Source: Ktedonosporobacter rubrisoli
GTDB lineage: Bacteria > Chloroflexota > Ktedonobacteria > Ktedonobacterales > Ktedonobacteraceae
DNA length: 64,000 nucleotides
Assembly: GCF_004208415.1 (NCBI RefSeq)
Contig: NZ_CP035758.1
Location: 8,246,001-8,310,000, forward strand
Direction: 5' to 3'
A program made the position numbers and the translations under genes. Numbering within the stretch: position 1 is the stretch's first letter; each line of letters opens with the position of its first letter. The notes below the pieces were generated by a model, which had not been told where the DNA came from, did not search any database, and worked only from the letters and a program-made list of their open reading frames with translations. Below, piece by piece: positions 43,019 to 52,346 of the stretch.

Positions 43019-43972
43019 TCACGGCAGAAAAACCGTGCGCGGCTGACTTGTCGCTGTTGGCCAGACATCTGCGACTTTTGCTAGAGGAACTCTTGTGGTT
43101 GCAATCTCAAACTTACCCGGAATAGCGGCTTGCAGCACGCCTTCAGCAACCTTAAGAAGACGATCGGCGGGAACGCTGCCAATGCCGCTGCCCATCAACT
43201 GGATAGCCGAGGAGCGCAGAACGGCGCCCGGCAGCGAGATGCTTTGCGCGCTGACTGTGCCAATCTGGACAAAGCGGATCGGAACTCCAGCTTTTCCCGC
43301 CCTGGCCGCCGCTATCAGCATGTGTTCCATACTTGAGCCCCACAGGTAATCAAGAACTACATCGATCCCCTCGTGAAATGGTTCCAGGAAGGCTTTTTCC
43401 AGCGCTTCCCCATCCTCTACAAGGGGAATGGTCAGATCAGCGCCCAGAAAGGTGAGGGATTGGAGGGCTTCAATATTGCGGCCTGTGGCGATCACTTTTT
43501 TGGCTCCGAGATACCTTGCTATCTGGACGGCCAGACGACCAGACGTACCTGTGGCCCCATTTATCAGCACGGTTTCGCCCACCTGAAGCTGTGCTCTTTC
43601 CCTTAGCGCTGCCCAGGAGGACATGCCAGGGTTAGCAATTGCGGCGGCAGTCACGTCGTCGAGGTCAGCGGGCAAAGCTATGCATTGTGATGCTTTAATC
43701 CTCGTTTGCTCTGCCATACTGCCAAAGGGGGCTGTAGGCAGCATAAAGTAGACGCGACGACCATCAGCAAGTCGCCCAACGCCATCAATACCAACCACAA
43801 AGGGAATCTGGCCAGAGGAGCTGTAATGTGTTCCTGATGCCCGACTTCTGGTCACCGGGCTGAGCGCGGCGGCAGTCACGGAGATCAGGTTTTCTCCCTC
43901 GGCAAACTCTGGTGCGGGAAAGTCGCTGTACACAGGTCCCTGGCCAGCTTGCATGATGAGAGCTGCTTTCAT
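43019..43972 (-). CDS. Quinone oxidoreductase-like MDR protein
   Basis: A 317-residue medium-chain dehydrogenase/reductase without zinc ligands. Residues 1-110 form the GroES-like half (FVVGIDGVGRLADGRRVYFM); the Rossmann half contains VLINGATGTSGRLAVQIARYLGAKKVIATGR. It probably reduces quinones or electrophiles with NAD(P)H. It is divergent from a MarR regulator, and the shared 111-bp spacer carries two copies of a palindromic site, a typical redox- or phenolic-responsive arrangement. The substrate is unknown. Confidence 0.87.
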   Translation of the reverse strand: MKAALIMQAGQGPVYSDFPAPEFAEGENLISVTAAALSPVTRSRASGTHYSSSGQIPFVVGIDGVGRLADGRRVYFMLPTAPFGSMAEQTRIKASQCIALPADLDDVTAAAIANPGMSSWAALRERAQLQVGETVLINGATGTSGRLAVQIARYLGAKKVIATGRNIEALQSLTFLGADLTIPLVEDGEALEKAFLEPFHEGIDVVLDYLWGSSMEHMLIAAARAGKAGVPIRFVQIGTVSAQSISLPGAVLRSSAIQLMGSGIGSVPADRLLKVAEGVLQAAIPGKFEIATTRVPLAKVADVWPTATSQPRTVFLP

Positions 43973-44009
43973 GATTTTCTCCTGTTCATCAATACTCTCG
44001 ACAATATAA

Positions 44010-44022
44010 GTGTATTTTGCAC
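44010..44022. promoter_or_regulatory. Candidate MarR operator, copy 1
   Basis: GTGTATTTTGCAC, an imperfect palindrome (GTGnATnnTnCAC). It sits next to TATATT (44003-44008 on the minus strand), a probable -10 of the oxidoreductase gene. Confidence 0.55.
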
Positions 44023-44066
44023 GTATTTAGCTTAGCAGACAAAGCGTAGACATGTCAAGAAAGTCC

Positions 44067-44079
44067 GTGTATAATGCAC
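44067..44079. promoter_or_regulatory. Candidate MarR operator, copy 2, overlapping the marR -10
   Basis: GTGTATAATGCAC matches copy 1 at 11 of 13 positions. It contains TATAAT (44069-44074), only ten bases before the MarR ATG. TAGACA at 44047-44052 is a candidate -35 with 16-bp spacing. Confidence 0.6.
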
Positions 44080-44083
44080 TCAT

Positions 44084-44557
44084 ATGGACAAGAATATTCG
44101 TCAATTCTATGATGCCCTCTTTGATCTCATCGGGCTGATGAATCAGCCGCAACGTGATAGCATCCTGTTGCGGGAGGCTGGTGTATCTCTTGATCGGGCC
44201 TTATTTCCTTTACTTGTGGTAATTGGCCTTCGCGGCACCGTGGGTATCATGGAACTGGCAGGGATGGTTGGACGCGATCATAGCACGGTTAGCCGCCAGA
44301 TTGCTACCTTGGGGCGTCTGGGACTGGTAACAAGACTTGCTGGTACCAGCGACAGGCGGGAGCGCAAGGTGGCAGCTACGCCCGAAGGGCTAGAAATCGT
44401 CAAGGCCCTGGATGCCGCACGAGAGAGACTTATGCAGCCCATCCTTGCCCAGTGGGATGAGCAGGACTGGAAGACCCTCGTTTCATTGCTTCGTCGCTTT
44501 GCTGATGACGCGTCAGCTCTGCCTGGGCCTGGAAAAGATAAAAAACTTCCCCAATAG
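44084..44557 (+). CDS. MarR-family transcriptional regulator
   Basis: A 157-residue protein with the MarR winged helix: GIMELAGMVGRDHSTVSRQIATLGRLGLVTR and the wing GTSDRRERKVAATPEG. Flanking helices (residues 1-30 and 115-145) form the dimer interface. It probably represses itself and the divergent quinone oxidoreductase gene via the two GTGTAT..TGCAC sites. The ATG lies about three bases from the predicted transcript start with no room for a Shine-Dalgarno, so the message is probably leaderless. Confidence 0.9.
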   Translation: MDKNIRQFYDALFDLIGLMNQPQRDSILLREAGVSLDRALFPLLVVIGLRGTVGIMELAGMVGRDHSTVSRQIATLGRLGLVTRLAGTSDRRERKVAATPEGLEIVKALDAARERLMQPILAQWDEQDWKTLVSLLRRFADDASALPGPGKDKKLPQ

Positions 44558-44658
44558 CTTTATGTGCTACACTTTTCAGTATCGCCGGCTGATCCGCGCT
44601 ACCGCTGCCTGCCAGAGTAAGCCGGGCGAAATCCATTGAGATCGAGGAGGCTTGTCTG

Positions 44659-45701
44659 ATGGAGTTGAACTGGAAAGCCTATTGTCCCGCCGATGCGCTT
44701 GTTATCACGACCCTGGATATGCATGCAGCCGGCGAGCCGCTGCGCATCGTTACTGGCGGTATGCCGGAATTGCCGGGGCAACGATTCTGCAGCGCCGGCG
44801 CTATATGCAGCAGCACTTTGATCATATTCGGCGCGTCTTGATGTGGGAGCCCAGGGGCCATTACGATATGTACGGCTGCGTGCTGACGCCTGCGGTAACG
44901 CCCACAGCTGATCTTGGCGTGCTCTTCATGCATAACGAGGGCTATAGCACGATGTGCGGCCACGGCGTGATTGCTCTGGTGACGGCACTTGTGCAGACCG
45001 GAACGATTCCGGCCAGAGGTCAGGAGACTACCCTCAACCTTGATACGCCTGCCGGCCTGGTGCGGGCCACGGCTCACCTGAATAGCCAGGGACGGGTAGA
45101 GCACGTGTCGTTTCTTAACGTTGACTCATTTCTCTATGCGCGCGATCTTGTGTTGGAGGTGCCCGCCTATGGCCGGCTCAGCGTCGATGTAGCCTTTGGT
45201 GGCGCCTTTTATGCCATCCTGGCCGCCGCCCAAGTAGGCCTGCGCGTAGTGCCAGAGGAGACAAAGCGGCTTGTGGACGCTGCCGAAGCTATTAAGCGAG
45301 CCGTGAATGCCAGGCTGAGCATCAAGCATCCCGGCGAAGAAGACTTAAACTTTCTCTACGGCACGATTCTCAGCGGGCCGCCAGAAGATCCCGGCCATCA
45401 TAGCCGCAACATTTGTGTATTTGCCCATGTCGAAGTAGATCGTTCGCCAACCGGGACCGGCGTTTCGGCCCGCCTGGCGCAGTTGCATGCACGCGGCGAG
45501 CTAGCTGAAGGACAGCAGATCGAGATCGAGAGCATTTTAGGTGCAGCAAGCTCCTTCAGGGGACGCGTGGCAAAGACAACGCACGTTGGCTCCTATGAGG
45601 CTATTGTCCCCGAAGTAAGCGGCAGCGCTTTTATGAGTGGGCGCCACGAATTTATTGTCGAGAAAGCCGATAGGCTGGGCCAGGGTTTCCTGCTAACTTG
45701 A
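44659..45701 (+). pseudogene. Proline racemase-family protein, probably trans-3-hydroxy-L-proline dehydratase, with a frameshift
   Basis: The ATG at 44659 (GAGGAGG eight bases upstream) opens a frame with the family start ITTLDMHAAGEPLRIVTGG. After MPELPG the frame breaks at a run of four G (about 44775-44780); one more G restores the continuation ATILQRRRYMQQHFDHIRR. The rest is intact to 45701. The first active-site Cys is in TMCGHG. The second, Cys in racemases, is Thr in SPTGTGVSA, the substitution typical of trans-3-hydroxy-L-proline dehydratase, which forms pyrroline-2-carboxylate. Joined length is about 347 residues. The homopolymer position makes a sequence error quite possible. Confidence 0.8.
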
Positions 45702-45758
45702 GCCCGTCCGGGCGGCGTCTGGAGATGCAAAGCCGAGCCTGCATCTCCGCGCTTGCCC

Positions 45759-46529
45759 CTATTTCTTCTTACGGCGACGACGATCATTGAACTCGCGATA
45801 GAGCTCATCGTCGGGACCGCTCACGCCCTGCCGCGTGCGGGGTAAGGGATCTCTACTTCTCGTACTGCTGCTATTTCCCGAACCACCCCGATTAGCGTTG
45901 GATGCGCCACTCATCGCGCCAAGATTGCGCGGAATAAGGTCGAAGCGGGCCAGAAGAATAAGGATAATAACGAGAGTTGCCAGGAAGACCAGCGTTGAAG
46001 TGCGGATGACGATATTGCCACCAAAGAGAGAGAATTGCGTAAGTACCCGATCGAGATGATAGGCATTCAAAAGCTGGGTCTCATAAAGGCCAATAAAGTT
46101 AGCTGCAAGCAGGTAGATAGCGATACCGATAATATAGCGCGTCTTAAACGGACTGGCCGGGCGCGCAGGAGCGCTGCTGGTTTTAGCTGGTTTGGCCTCT
46201 TCTTGCGGCTCGTCCTTGGCCTTCGACGCAGTAGCCTTCAGTGGCTTATTGCGTGAGGCTCGCGCGAGCCGAGCTTGCTCTACGTCAGTCTCTTTAGCTG
46301 TAGCTTCCTGGTTGCCCCGCCCGATAGTCGAAAAGAAGCCTGGCAGGCGACGCTTAGGCTTGCTCGGCGATTCCTGGCTTGGCTCCTCAACCTGCACTGC
46401 CTCTTGCGCACGCGCGGCTAGCTCTGGCGTGGGATCATTGCTGTCGGATGTGACCAGCACGGGGCGATTGCGCTGATAGCGCCCGGCCCGCCTGGAGCGT
46501 TTAGTGATCTCGTTGTGTTCCTGGCTCAT
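45759..46529 (-). CDS. Hypothetical membrane protein with long charged N-terminus
   Basis: A 256-residue protein that is not recognised. The first 125 residues are charged and low-complexity (Lys/Ala/Glu/Pro-rich). Two transmembrane segments lie near 131-150 and 175-195, and a basic, Ser/Arg-rich tail ends in RRRRKKK. Both termini should face the cytoplasm. Its ATG overlaps the stop of the upstream GlcG/HbpS-like gene by four bases (ATGA), so the two are co-translated. Function is unknown. Confidence 0.65.
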   Translation of the reverse strand: MSQEHNEITKRSRRAGRYQRNRPVLVTSDSNDPTPELAARAQEAVQVEEPSQESPSKPKRRLPGFFSTIGRGNQEATAKETDVEQARLARASRNKPLKATASKAKDEPQEEAKPAKTSSAPARPASPFKTRYIIGIAIYLLAANFIGLYETQLLNAYHLDRVLTQFSLFGGNIVIRTSTLVFLATLVIILILLARFDLIPRNLGAMSGASNANRGGSGNSSSTRSRDPLPRTRQGVSGPDDELYREFNDRRRRKKK

Positions 46530-47179
46530 TTTTGCTCTCCCGAACGATCTACATTAAACTGGTCTAAAGCGTCTGAGCTATATGTATTTTCCTCAATAGA
46601 GGGAAGGTGTTGGGTCATTGGGAACTCATTCGGTGGATAGATTTTCCGGGTTGGCTTAGCTCCCTGTGGCTGAAGCACTGGCACTGCTTGCGAGGGCTGA
46701 AATTCGTTATCCTGTCCGGGTTGCCTTAGTTGTTGAGGTTGGGCTGGAATGGGCGGGGCCATAGCCTCAAGAACCGCAAGTCCAGCGCGGGCAATCTCAT
46801 CATCTCGTCCCGGGGCGTTGCCACCGCTAACGCCGATCCCTCCTAACGTTATGCCGTTAATGCGGATTGGCCAGCCACCGGCCGCCATGATAAATCTTCC
46901 ATGCGTCATGGTGGCCATGCTTGAGGCAAACCCGGGAATAGCGGAGCCCCACTGTGCTACCGCGTCAGTTGATTGGTTGAACATCACAGAGGTATTGGCC
47001 TTGGCAATACTAATATCGCTGGTTGCCCAACCGTAGGGTGACATCATGCGCTCAAAGAGCACAAGATGCCCGCCGGCATCAACAATTGCGATGCTTACAG
47101 GACTACGCAATTCTTTAGCGCGCTGCTTGCATGCTTCCAGTATCCTGGATGCCATCTCGATAGGTAGACTCACGCCCAA
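46526..47179 (-). CDS. GlcG/HbpS-like (DUF336) protein
   Basis: A 217-residue protein. The first 145 residues match the GlcG/HbpS fold: ASRILEACKQRAKELRSPVSIAIVDAGGHLVLFERM, SDISIAKANTSVMF, HGRFIMAAGGWPIRI and TLGGIGVSGGNAPGRDDEIARAGL. HbpS proteins bind haem and sense redox state in actinomycetes; other members belong to glycolate or diol operons. The 70-residue C-terminal tail is Pro/Gln-rich and probably disordered. No signal peptide is visible. It is coupled to the downstream membrane protein gene by an ATGA overlap. Confidence 0.85.
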   Translation of the reverse strand: MGVSLPIEMASRILEACKQRAKELRSPVSIAIVDAGGHLVLFERMMSPYGWATSDISIAKANTSVMFNQSTDAVAQWGSAIPGFASSMATMTHGRFIMAAGGWPIRINGITLGGIGVSGGNAPGRDDEIARAGLAVLEAMAPPIPAQPQQLRQPGQDNEFQPSQAVPVLQPQGAKPTRKIYPPNEFPMTQHLPSIEENTYSSDALDQFNVDRSGEQK

Positions 47180-47385
47180 ATGCTCCTTACTGATTTTGAT
47201 GGTAGGAGGTTGTCTTATCCGGATTGTCGAACTTTCCTACCTGGTGAACGGCAGCCGCCGGCCGTTCGGTATCTCTTTTGTGTTTTATGCCCTATGTGTA
47301 CCTATCTGAGTTTCCTTAAATGAAGACTCGGTATGTTGCGCCCATTGTACCGCACCTATTGCTTACGTGCAATGTATTCCCCCTT

Positions 47386-48234
47386 TTATTGTTCGACGGT
47401 ATCTCTACTAGCCGTAATCAGGCTAACGCGCTCCTTGCGCCAGTTCAATTTGCTATATTTCTCTTCCACAAGTTGTTGGGCCAGTTCCCATTCTGATGGA
47501 CTCAGTTCGCCGGGTAGAAATTCGTGACCCAACGTGCTACTGAAGCCATGGCGGAAAGCCTGCGCTACTTCGTTCCAACTCACTTGAGGTGCGAAGGTAT
47601 GCAAGGGTGTGGTTTTCTCGTTGTAGAGGGCGAGGGCTTCGGCGCGTGCCTCTTCTGATGGATAGCGCAGCAGGCTAAAGAATTCGCTGGCCCGATCGTC
47701 AAGGGGCAGCGAGCCTTGCTGCAGTAACGAGGCTTCGCGCCAGACCTGGGCGCTGCCAACGAGCTTAAAGCCGTCGCTGGTCAGGTCGGCTTGCGTCGAG
47801 GAGGCGAAGCAGGCGGCTGATGGATGCTTGCGCACGCGCTCGTCGCTAAGTTGGGCCTCGATTCCTATCCCTTGCAGGGCGGCGATCAGGCCCTGAGCCA
47901 GGTAGGCATAGGCGGCAACAACGCCGGAGGGCGCACCATCGCGCTTGCCCAGAACGATGCTATAGGTGAACTCATCGCGGTGGTAGACGGCTCGGCCTCC
48001 GGTTGGTCGGCGTACCAGGGCGATACCTTGTTGCTGACAATAGGCGCTCTCTATTTCGCGTTCGATGTTCTGGAAACGTCCCAGCGAGATAGAGGGCTGT
48101 TGCCAGCGAAAGACGCGTAAGGTTGGCGGAACCCTTTCCTGAATGTGATGAAGCAGGATAGCCTCGTCAATCGCCATGTTGAGCGCGGCATCCTGTATTC
48201 CTGTGTCGAGAAAACGATATGAAGCTGTTTGCAT
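47386..48234 (-). CDS. lipM: Lipoate/octanoate transferase, LipM-like
   Basis: A 282-residue member of the BPL/LPL catalytic family. Seen motifs are SLGRFQNIEREI, ALVRRPTGGRAVYHRDEFTYSIV and AACFASSTQADLTSDGFKLVGSAQ. The last has the Cys and Lys positions of LipM-type octanoyltransferases, which move octanoate from acyl carrier protein to lipoyl domains through a Cys intermediate. A lipoate-protein ligase is the alternative. It follows tgt by 41 bp on the same strand. AAGG precedes the ATG by six bases. Confidence 0.83.
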   Translation of the reverse strand: MQTASYRFLDTGIQDAALNMAIDEAILLHHIQERVPPTLRVFRWQQPSISLGRFQNIEREIESAYCQQQGIALVRRPTGGRAVYHRDEFTYSIVLGKRDGAPSGVVAAYAYLAQGLIAALQGIGIEAQLSDERVRKHPSAACFASSTQADLTSDGFKLVGSAQVWREASLLQQGSLPLDDRASEFFSLLRYPSEEARAEALALYNEKTTPLHTFAPQVSWNEVAQAFRHGFSSTLGHEFLPGELSPSEWELAQQLVEEKYSKLNWRKERVSLITASRDTVEQ

Positions 48235-48275
48235 AGTAAACCTTATGCCTGAGATTGAACCAGGTAGCCGATGAG

Positions 48276-49475
48276 CTACTTTAAAGATATGATATCATTT
48301 TGTCTGGCCCTTGCCGCTTTCCATTTCTCACGTTGATCAGTGCGTACCTGCTCTGAGGCGGGCACGTAGCGCGCCAGAAACTCATCGCGGAATATGGGAT
48401 AGCTGCCATCGATGATGCTTGCGCGCAGTTGACGAGCCAGGCGCAGCATAAAATGAATGTTGTGGATGCTGCCCAGGCGGTAGTAGAGCTGCTCTTCTGT
48501 GCGGATCAGGTGATGGACGTAGGCGGCGCTATAGTTGCGACAGGTATAGCAGTCGCAGCCCTCTTCAATTGGTCCGGCCACAGTGCGGAAGCGCGCCGAC
48601 TTAATGTTGACACGCCCATATTGGGTAAAGAGGCCGCCGTGGCGGGCTACGCGCGTTGGCAAGACACAATCAAACATATCCATGCCCAGCCCCGTGCCAA
48701 TGACGACATCTTCGGGCGAGCCGACCCCCAACAGGTGCCGGGGCTTGTCGCGCGGCAAGGCGGGCGTGACGTGGCGCAGCATCTCCCACATCTGCTCTTT
48801 GGGCTCTCCAACGGAAAGCCCACCGATGGAAAGACCCGGGAAAGGCATGTTGCCGATAATACGCGCGCTCTCCGCACGCAGTTCGGGCTCAAAGGCCCCC
48901 TGCACGATCCCGAAGAGGGTTTGCTCGGGTCGGTAGCGCTCTTTGGCGACCAGGGCGCGCTCTTCCCAACGGTGGGTTTGTTCCATGGCTTGCCGCGCTT
49001 CTTGTGGCGAACAGGGATAGGGCGAGCAAATATCAAGCGGCAGGATGATGTCAGAACCCAGTTCGGCCTCGATTTGCATTACGCGCTCAGGCGTGAGCAC
49101 ATGTTCCGAGCCGTCAAGGTGCGATTTGAAGGTTGCGCCATCTTCGGTCAATTTGCGCAAATGGCCAAGGCTCCAGACCTGGAAGCCGCCGCTATCGGTA
49201 AGTATGGGGCCATCCCAGTGCATAAAGGTATGCAAACCACCCAACGTATCAATTAAGGGAGAGCCGGGCCGCAGCATGAGATGGTAGGTATTGGCTAGAA
49301 TGATTTCGGCTCCGGCGGCACGTAATTCTTCGGGAGAAACGCTTTTGACGGTCGCCTGCGTGCCAACAGGCATATAGATCGGCGTGTGAATGATACCGTG
49401 TGGCGTCTGGATAGTGCCGGCACGGGCCCATGTTTCGGGGCTTTCGGCGTCAATTGTAAACTTAAAAGCTGGCAT
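48276..49475 (-). CDS. tgt: tRNA-guanine transglycosylase
   Basis: A 399-residue enzyme that exchanges guanine for preQ1 at position 34 of GUN tRNAs. Motifs are ILANTYHLMLRPG, LTDSGGFQVWSLGHLRKLTEDGATFKSHLDGS, LFGIVQGAFEPELR, GLSIGGLSVGE and MFDCVLPTRVARHGG with the nucleophile Asp. The zinc site is CDCYTC plus the His near YVHHL. The ATG at 49475 is the best match to the family start; an in-frame ATG at 49496 would add seven residues. No other queuosine genes are near. lipM follows 41 bp downstream. Confidence 0.95.
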   Translation of the reverse strand: MPAFKFTIDAESPETWARAGTIQTPHGIIHTPIYMPVGTQATVKSVSPEELRAAGAEIILANTYHLMLRPGSPLIDTLGGLHTFMHWDGPILTDSGGFQVWSLGHLRKLTEDGATFKSHLDGSEHVLTPERVMQIEAELGSDIILPLDICSPYPCSPQEARQAMEQTHRWEERALVAKERYRPEQTLFGIVQGAFEPELRAESARIIGNMPFPGLSIGGLSVGEPKEQMWEMLRHVTPALPRDKPRHLLGVGSPEDVVIGTGLGMDMFDCVLPTRVARHGGLFTQYGRVNIKSARFRTVAGPIEEGCDCYTCRNYSAAYVHHLIRTEEQLYYRLGSIHNIHFMLRLARQLRASIIDGSYPIFRDEFLARYVPASEQVRTDQREKWKAARARQNDIISLK

Positions 49476-49496
49476 GAATTTCTCAACTTGCAACAT

Positions 49497-49873
49497 GCAA
49501 TAGAGCTATTGACCGGGATCAGTCGGACCCGGTTTTTACTCTATGTATTCAGGGCATATTTCTAAAATGCCCATTATTCTCATCCTATATTTTCTCATAA
49601 ACGTCAAGCCTGATTCAAGCTATAAATGATAAGGAGCCTACGCCATGATGAGTGTATCACTGGTGGGACATTCCCTGAAACGCGTCTTAGAGTAATGAGC
49701 GGCCAGGCTAGCCCGTGAGACCCACGATTTGTGCAACTAGCTAAAAGCAAGCAGAGAAGAGAAAACAAAATTGTGCTTCTTTTCAACAGAGGCGAGATGT
49801 CAGGTTTTTTTGCTCATTCGCGATTAAGTTGTGTATGTTATCGAGCAAAGAGTTTGAGAAGGAGGTATAACTG
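49497..49873. other. Intergenic region between divergent genes, about 377 bp
   Basis: Upstream region of tgt and of the sigma factor gene. A leftward frame at 49604-49786 looks like a lipoprotein signal but starts at TTG without a ribosome site. AAGGAGG for the next gene lies at its right end. No tRNA fold was found. Confidence 0.4.
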
Positions 49874-51117
49874 ATGGTGTTGCCACTGTATGAAGAAACC
49901 GTGATACTGCCACCCACAAAGCCTGGAAAAACAAGCGGACATTCCCTTGATACTCGTTTCCCGGCTGAACGGGCGTGGCTGGTGCAGAAATGTGCTGGCA
50001 TCGTTGGGAACGCAGATGCAGCCGAGGATCTGGCACAGGAGACACTTTTAGAGGCATGGCGCAGCCGGCAGAAATGGCATGACAGCGAGAGTGAGAAACC
50101 ACAATCACTCCGAAGGTGGCTTGCGGCCATTGCACACAATATCTGTTTGCGCTGGCTACGGGAAGATCACCACGAGCGAGCGCACCGCATGTTACAGGCT
50201 CCCTGGACTGCTGCTGACGGAAATAGTCTGGAGCAGGATGAATGGAGCATGGATAAAGTTGCTGCTTCGGATACCTATGAGGTCGAAATGGAGCTTGAAC
50301 GTGTGGAACTGAGCGCCCTCCTGAGCCAGGCACTTGCCTATGTCTCTGAACCATTACGTGCTGCCCTGGTAGCTCGGTACCTACAGGGAGCCACGCACGA
50401 GGAGATCACCCAGCAACTTCAGGTGAGCGAGGCCACATTGGTTCAGCGCATTTACCGAGGGAAACAGGCTTTGCGTGAGATATGTGCGACTCATTTGCGC
50501 CAGGAACTCGCCTCCTACGGCATCTATCCACCAGGGATGCAACCAGTGGCAGAGGTGACACGTCTGTGGTGCCCATGGTGTGGCAATGATCATCTCGTGC
50601 TTCATGAGGACATGTCAGCCGGAAAGCGCTCTTTTCGCTGTAGGGGTTGCCACATCCTTCTCGGGGAAGAGGAAACGCCGGTACTTGGCAAACGGTCAGT
50701 AGTTACGCAACCAGATGCGCTCAGCTGTTGAAGTGGCTCTATGGGTACTACTGGCAAGCCATCGATCAGGAGCCAATGTGCTTCTTTTGTGGGGAACCGG
50801 CTCGGCTTCTGGTAAAAGAAGCCCAGGATCTTCCCACAAAGTATCATGGCCTGAGTCAGCAGGCAGGTATTGCTATTATGTGTTCTCACTGCCAGCGTAC
50901 ACACTACAACACCCTTTCGCATCTGACGTTGGACTTACCGCAAGTCCGACGTTTCTGGAACAAACACAAATGCATCCATTGGCAACAGGGAGAGCAGATC
51001 GAGCACGCCGGTATCCCAGCCCTGGTGAGCTCTTTTAAGAGCAAGGGTGGCCAAAGGCAGATGGATGTCCTGATAGAGCAACAAACCTTTCGGGTTCTGG
51101 CCATCAATGAGTGTTGA
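49874..51117 (+). pseudogene. ECF-type RNA polymerase sigma factor with long zinc-ribbon C-terminus; one frameshift
   Basis: The first frame (49874-50731) has sigma region 2 (AERAWLVQKCAGIVGNADAAEDLAQETLLEAW, then WLAAIAHNICLRWLRE) and region 4 (GATHEEITQQLQVSEATLVQRIYRGKQALRE), then a zinc ribbon (WCPWCGNDH ... FRCRGC). It stops soon after, but a second frame continues with the same Cys-pair theme (MCFFCGEPARLL, IMCSHCQRTHYNTL) to 51117. Frames meet around 50700-50725; joined length is about 414 residues. Such long-tailed sigma factors recur in Ktedonobacteria as far as I can recall. The first frame alone would still have both sigma regions. AAGGAGG precedes the ATG. Confidence 0.75.
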
Positions 51118-51564
51118 GCTTCCTTCTCTGCACCTGTCTCTCTGCTCAGCTTCCAGGAGGCTTTAGTACTCCTGTAGGAGCGCTGGCAAATGGAGATGCT
51201 CTACAAGTTATGGGGCATTACTGGCAAATTGACAAATAACAAACAACTAATGAGTGGAGGATTCTTTGTGGACCGTATGCCAGGCTTATCGGATTGCTGC
51301 TTGCTCTATTCTCCACAACATCCAGCGGCGGATGCATTTTGGCTTTCACATGAACAAGCGTTGTAAGCACCCTAATCCTGCCCAGATTCTGAAGCATGGC
51401 TCGACAAATTGGGCCTTGAGCCTGTAAGTTGGTGCGTTTGGGGGCTAGCGCCCCCAAATCTCCATTTGGCTATATCCAGGAAGGGGGACAAGGGATGAGA
51501 AGGTCAGCTGCCAGCTTGTTTATCACTGGCCGGCAGCCCGAGCACAGTAGAGATTGCAGAATTG
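51118..51564. other. Intergenic region, 447 bp
   Basis: It lies between two convergent genes. Apart from the GC-rich hairpin at 51437-51458 no gene, repeat or family resemblance was seen. Confidence 0.45.
51437..51458. terminator. GC-rich terminator-like hairpin
   Basis: TTTGGGGGC (51437-51445) and GCCCCCAAA (51450-51458) form a perfect 9-bp stem around TAGC, between convergent genes. Confidence 0.55.
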
Positions 51565-52152
51565 TCAACTAGAGAACCTGTGAGCATGCTTCTGCTCAAA
51601 TTCCTCTACAGTTAGCCCATAATGGAGCTCATCAAAGTATTGACCATTGGTAAAACCAGCTCGGCGAATGCGCCCCTCCAATTGGAAGCCAAGATGTTCA
51701 TGCAGGCCTGTCGAATCCTGGTTAAAGCTGGCTATCTCAATAGTAACCTTCTGATAGCGCAACTCCCGGAAGTAATAGCGTAGCAGAAGCAAAATAGCCT
51801 CGCTGGCGTAGCCTTTCCGTCGATGCTCTTTCCCGATGACAAGTCCATAACCGAAATGTCCGGCACGTGGATTGCGATCATGCGTGCCAATCCTGCCAAC
51901 CACCCTGCCTTCGTTGTTCTCAATAAGAAAGTTCCAATTGTTGCCCTCTGGTTTCCGCACTGCCGCTTCTTGTGCCCACTGTTTCAGCCGTTCTTGCGAG
52001 CGCGGAAAAGCAAGATTCCCATCTTTTCTTTCTGTCTCGCTATCCTGATCCCAGATCCAGTAGTGTTCCCAGTCGCCAGGCTCATGGCTCCGCAGTCGTA
52101 CCCGCTTGCCCTGCCAGATTGATGTCGATGTATCTAATTCCATTAGATGCAT
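51565..52152 (-). CDS. GNAT-family N-acetyltransferase (RimJ/RimL-like)
   Basis: A 195-residue protein with the RimJ/RimL pattern: GKRVRLRSHEPGDWEHYW at the start, FLIENNEGRVVGRIGTHDRN, then the acetyl-CoA site YGLVIGKEHRRKGYASEAILLLLRYYF (Q/R-x-x-G-x-A version RRKGYA) and GLHEHLGFQLEGRIRRAGF. It may acetylate a protein N-terminus or a small amine. ATG codons at 52152 and 52143 are both preceded by AAGGA elements; a longer frame from 52248 is less likely. Confidence 0.87.
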   Translation of the reverse strand: MHLMELDTSTSIWQGKRVRLRSHEPGDWEHYWIWDQDSETERKDGNLAFPRSQERLKQWAQEAAVRKPEGNNWNFLIENNEGRVVGRIGTHDRNPRAGHFGYGLVIGKEHRRKGYASEAILLLLRYYFRELRYQKVTIEIASFNQDSTGLHEHLGFQLEGRIRRAGFTNGQYFDELHYGLTVEEFEQKHAHRFSS

Positions 52153-52261
52153 TCCTTTCCTTTTTTGGCATGCGAGCGATAATACCACACGAGGAGCGGG
52201 AATGCAAGGAACACTCGCTAAATTAGCCTGGCGTTTGCGGTCTGCCAACCGACAGAAAAAG

Positions 52262-52296
52262 GCGGTAGGATGCTGCTCAATACAACATCTTACCGC
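52262..52296 (-). terminator. Intrinsic terminator after the thioredoxin-like gene
   Basis: Arms 52262-52272 and 52286-52296 pair over 11 bp with one G-T pair. On the minus strand TTTTT follows within two bases. Confidence 0.7.
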
Positions 52297-52346
52297 TGGC
52301 TGGATTTGGCTAGCCGTGAGCTCGCACAGGCCAGCTTGCAGGAAAG

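Noticed and set aside
48429..49256. 275-codon antisense frame inside tgt
   Set aside because: It is an antisense shadow of a highly conserved enzyme gene with no family features.
49604..49786. Leftward frame beginning like a lipoprotein signal (LLCLLLASC)
   Set aside because: It starts at TTG without a ribosome-binding site, is only 60 codons and has no recognisable mature part.
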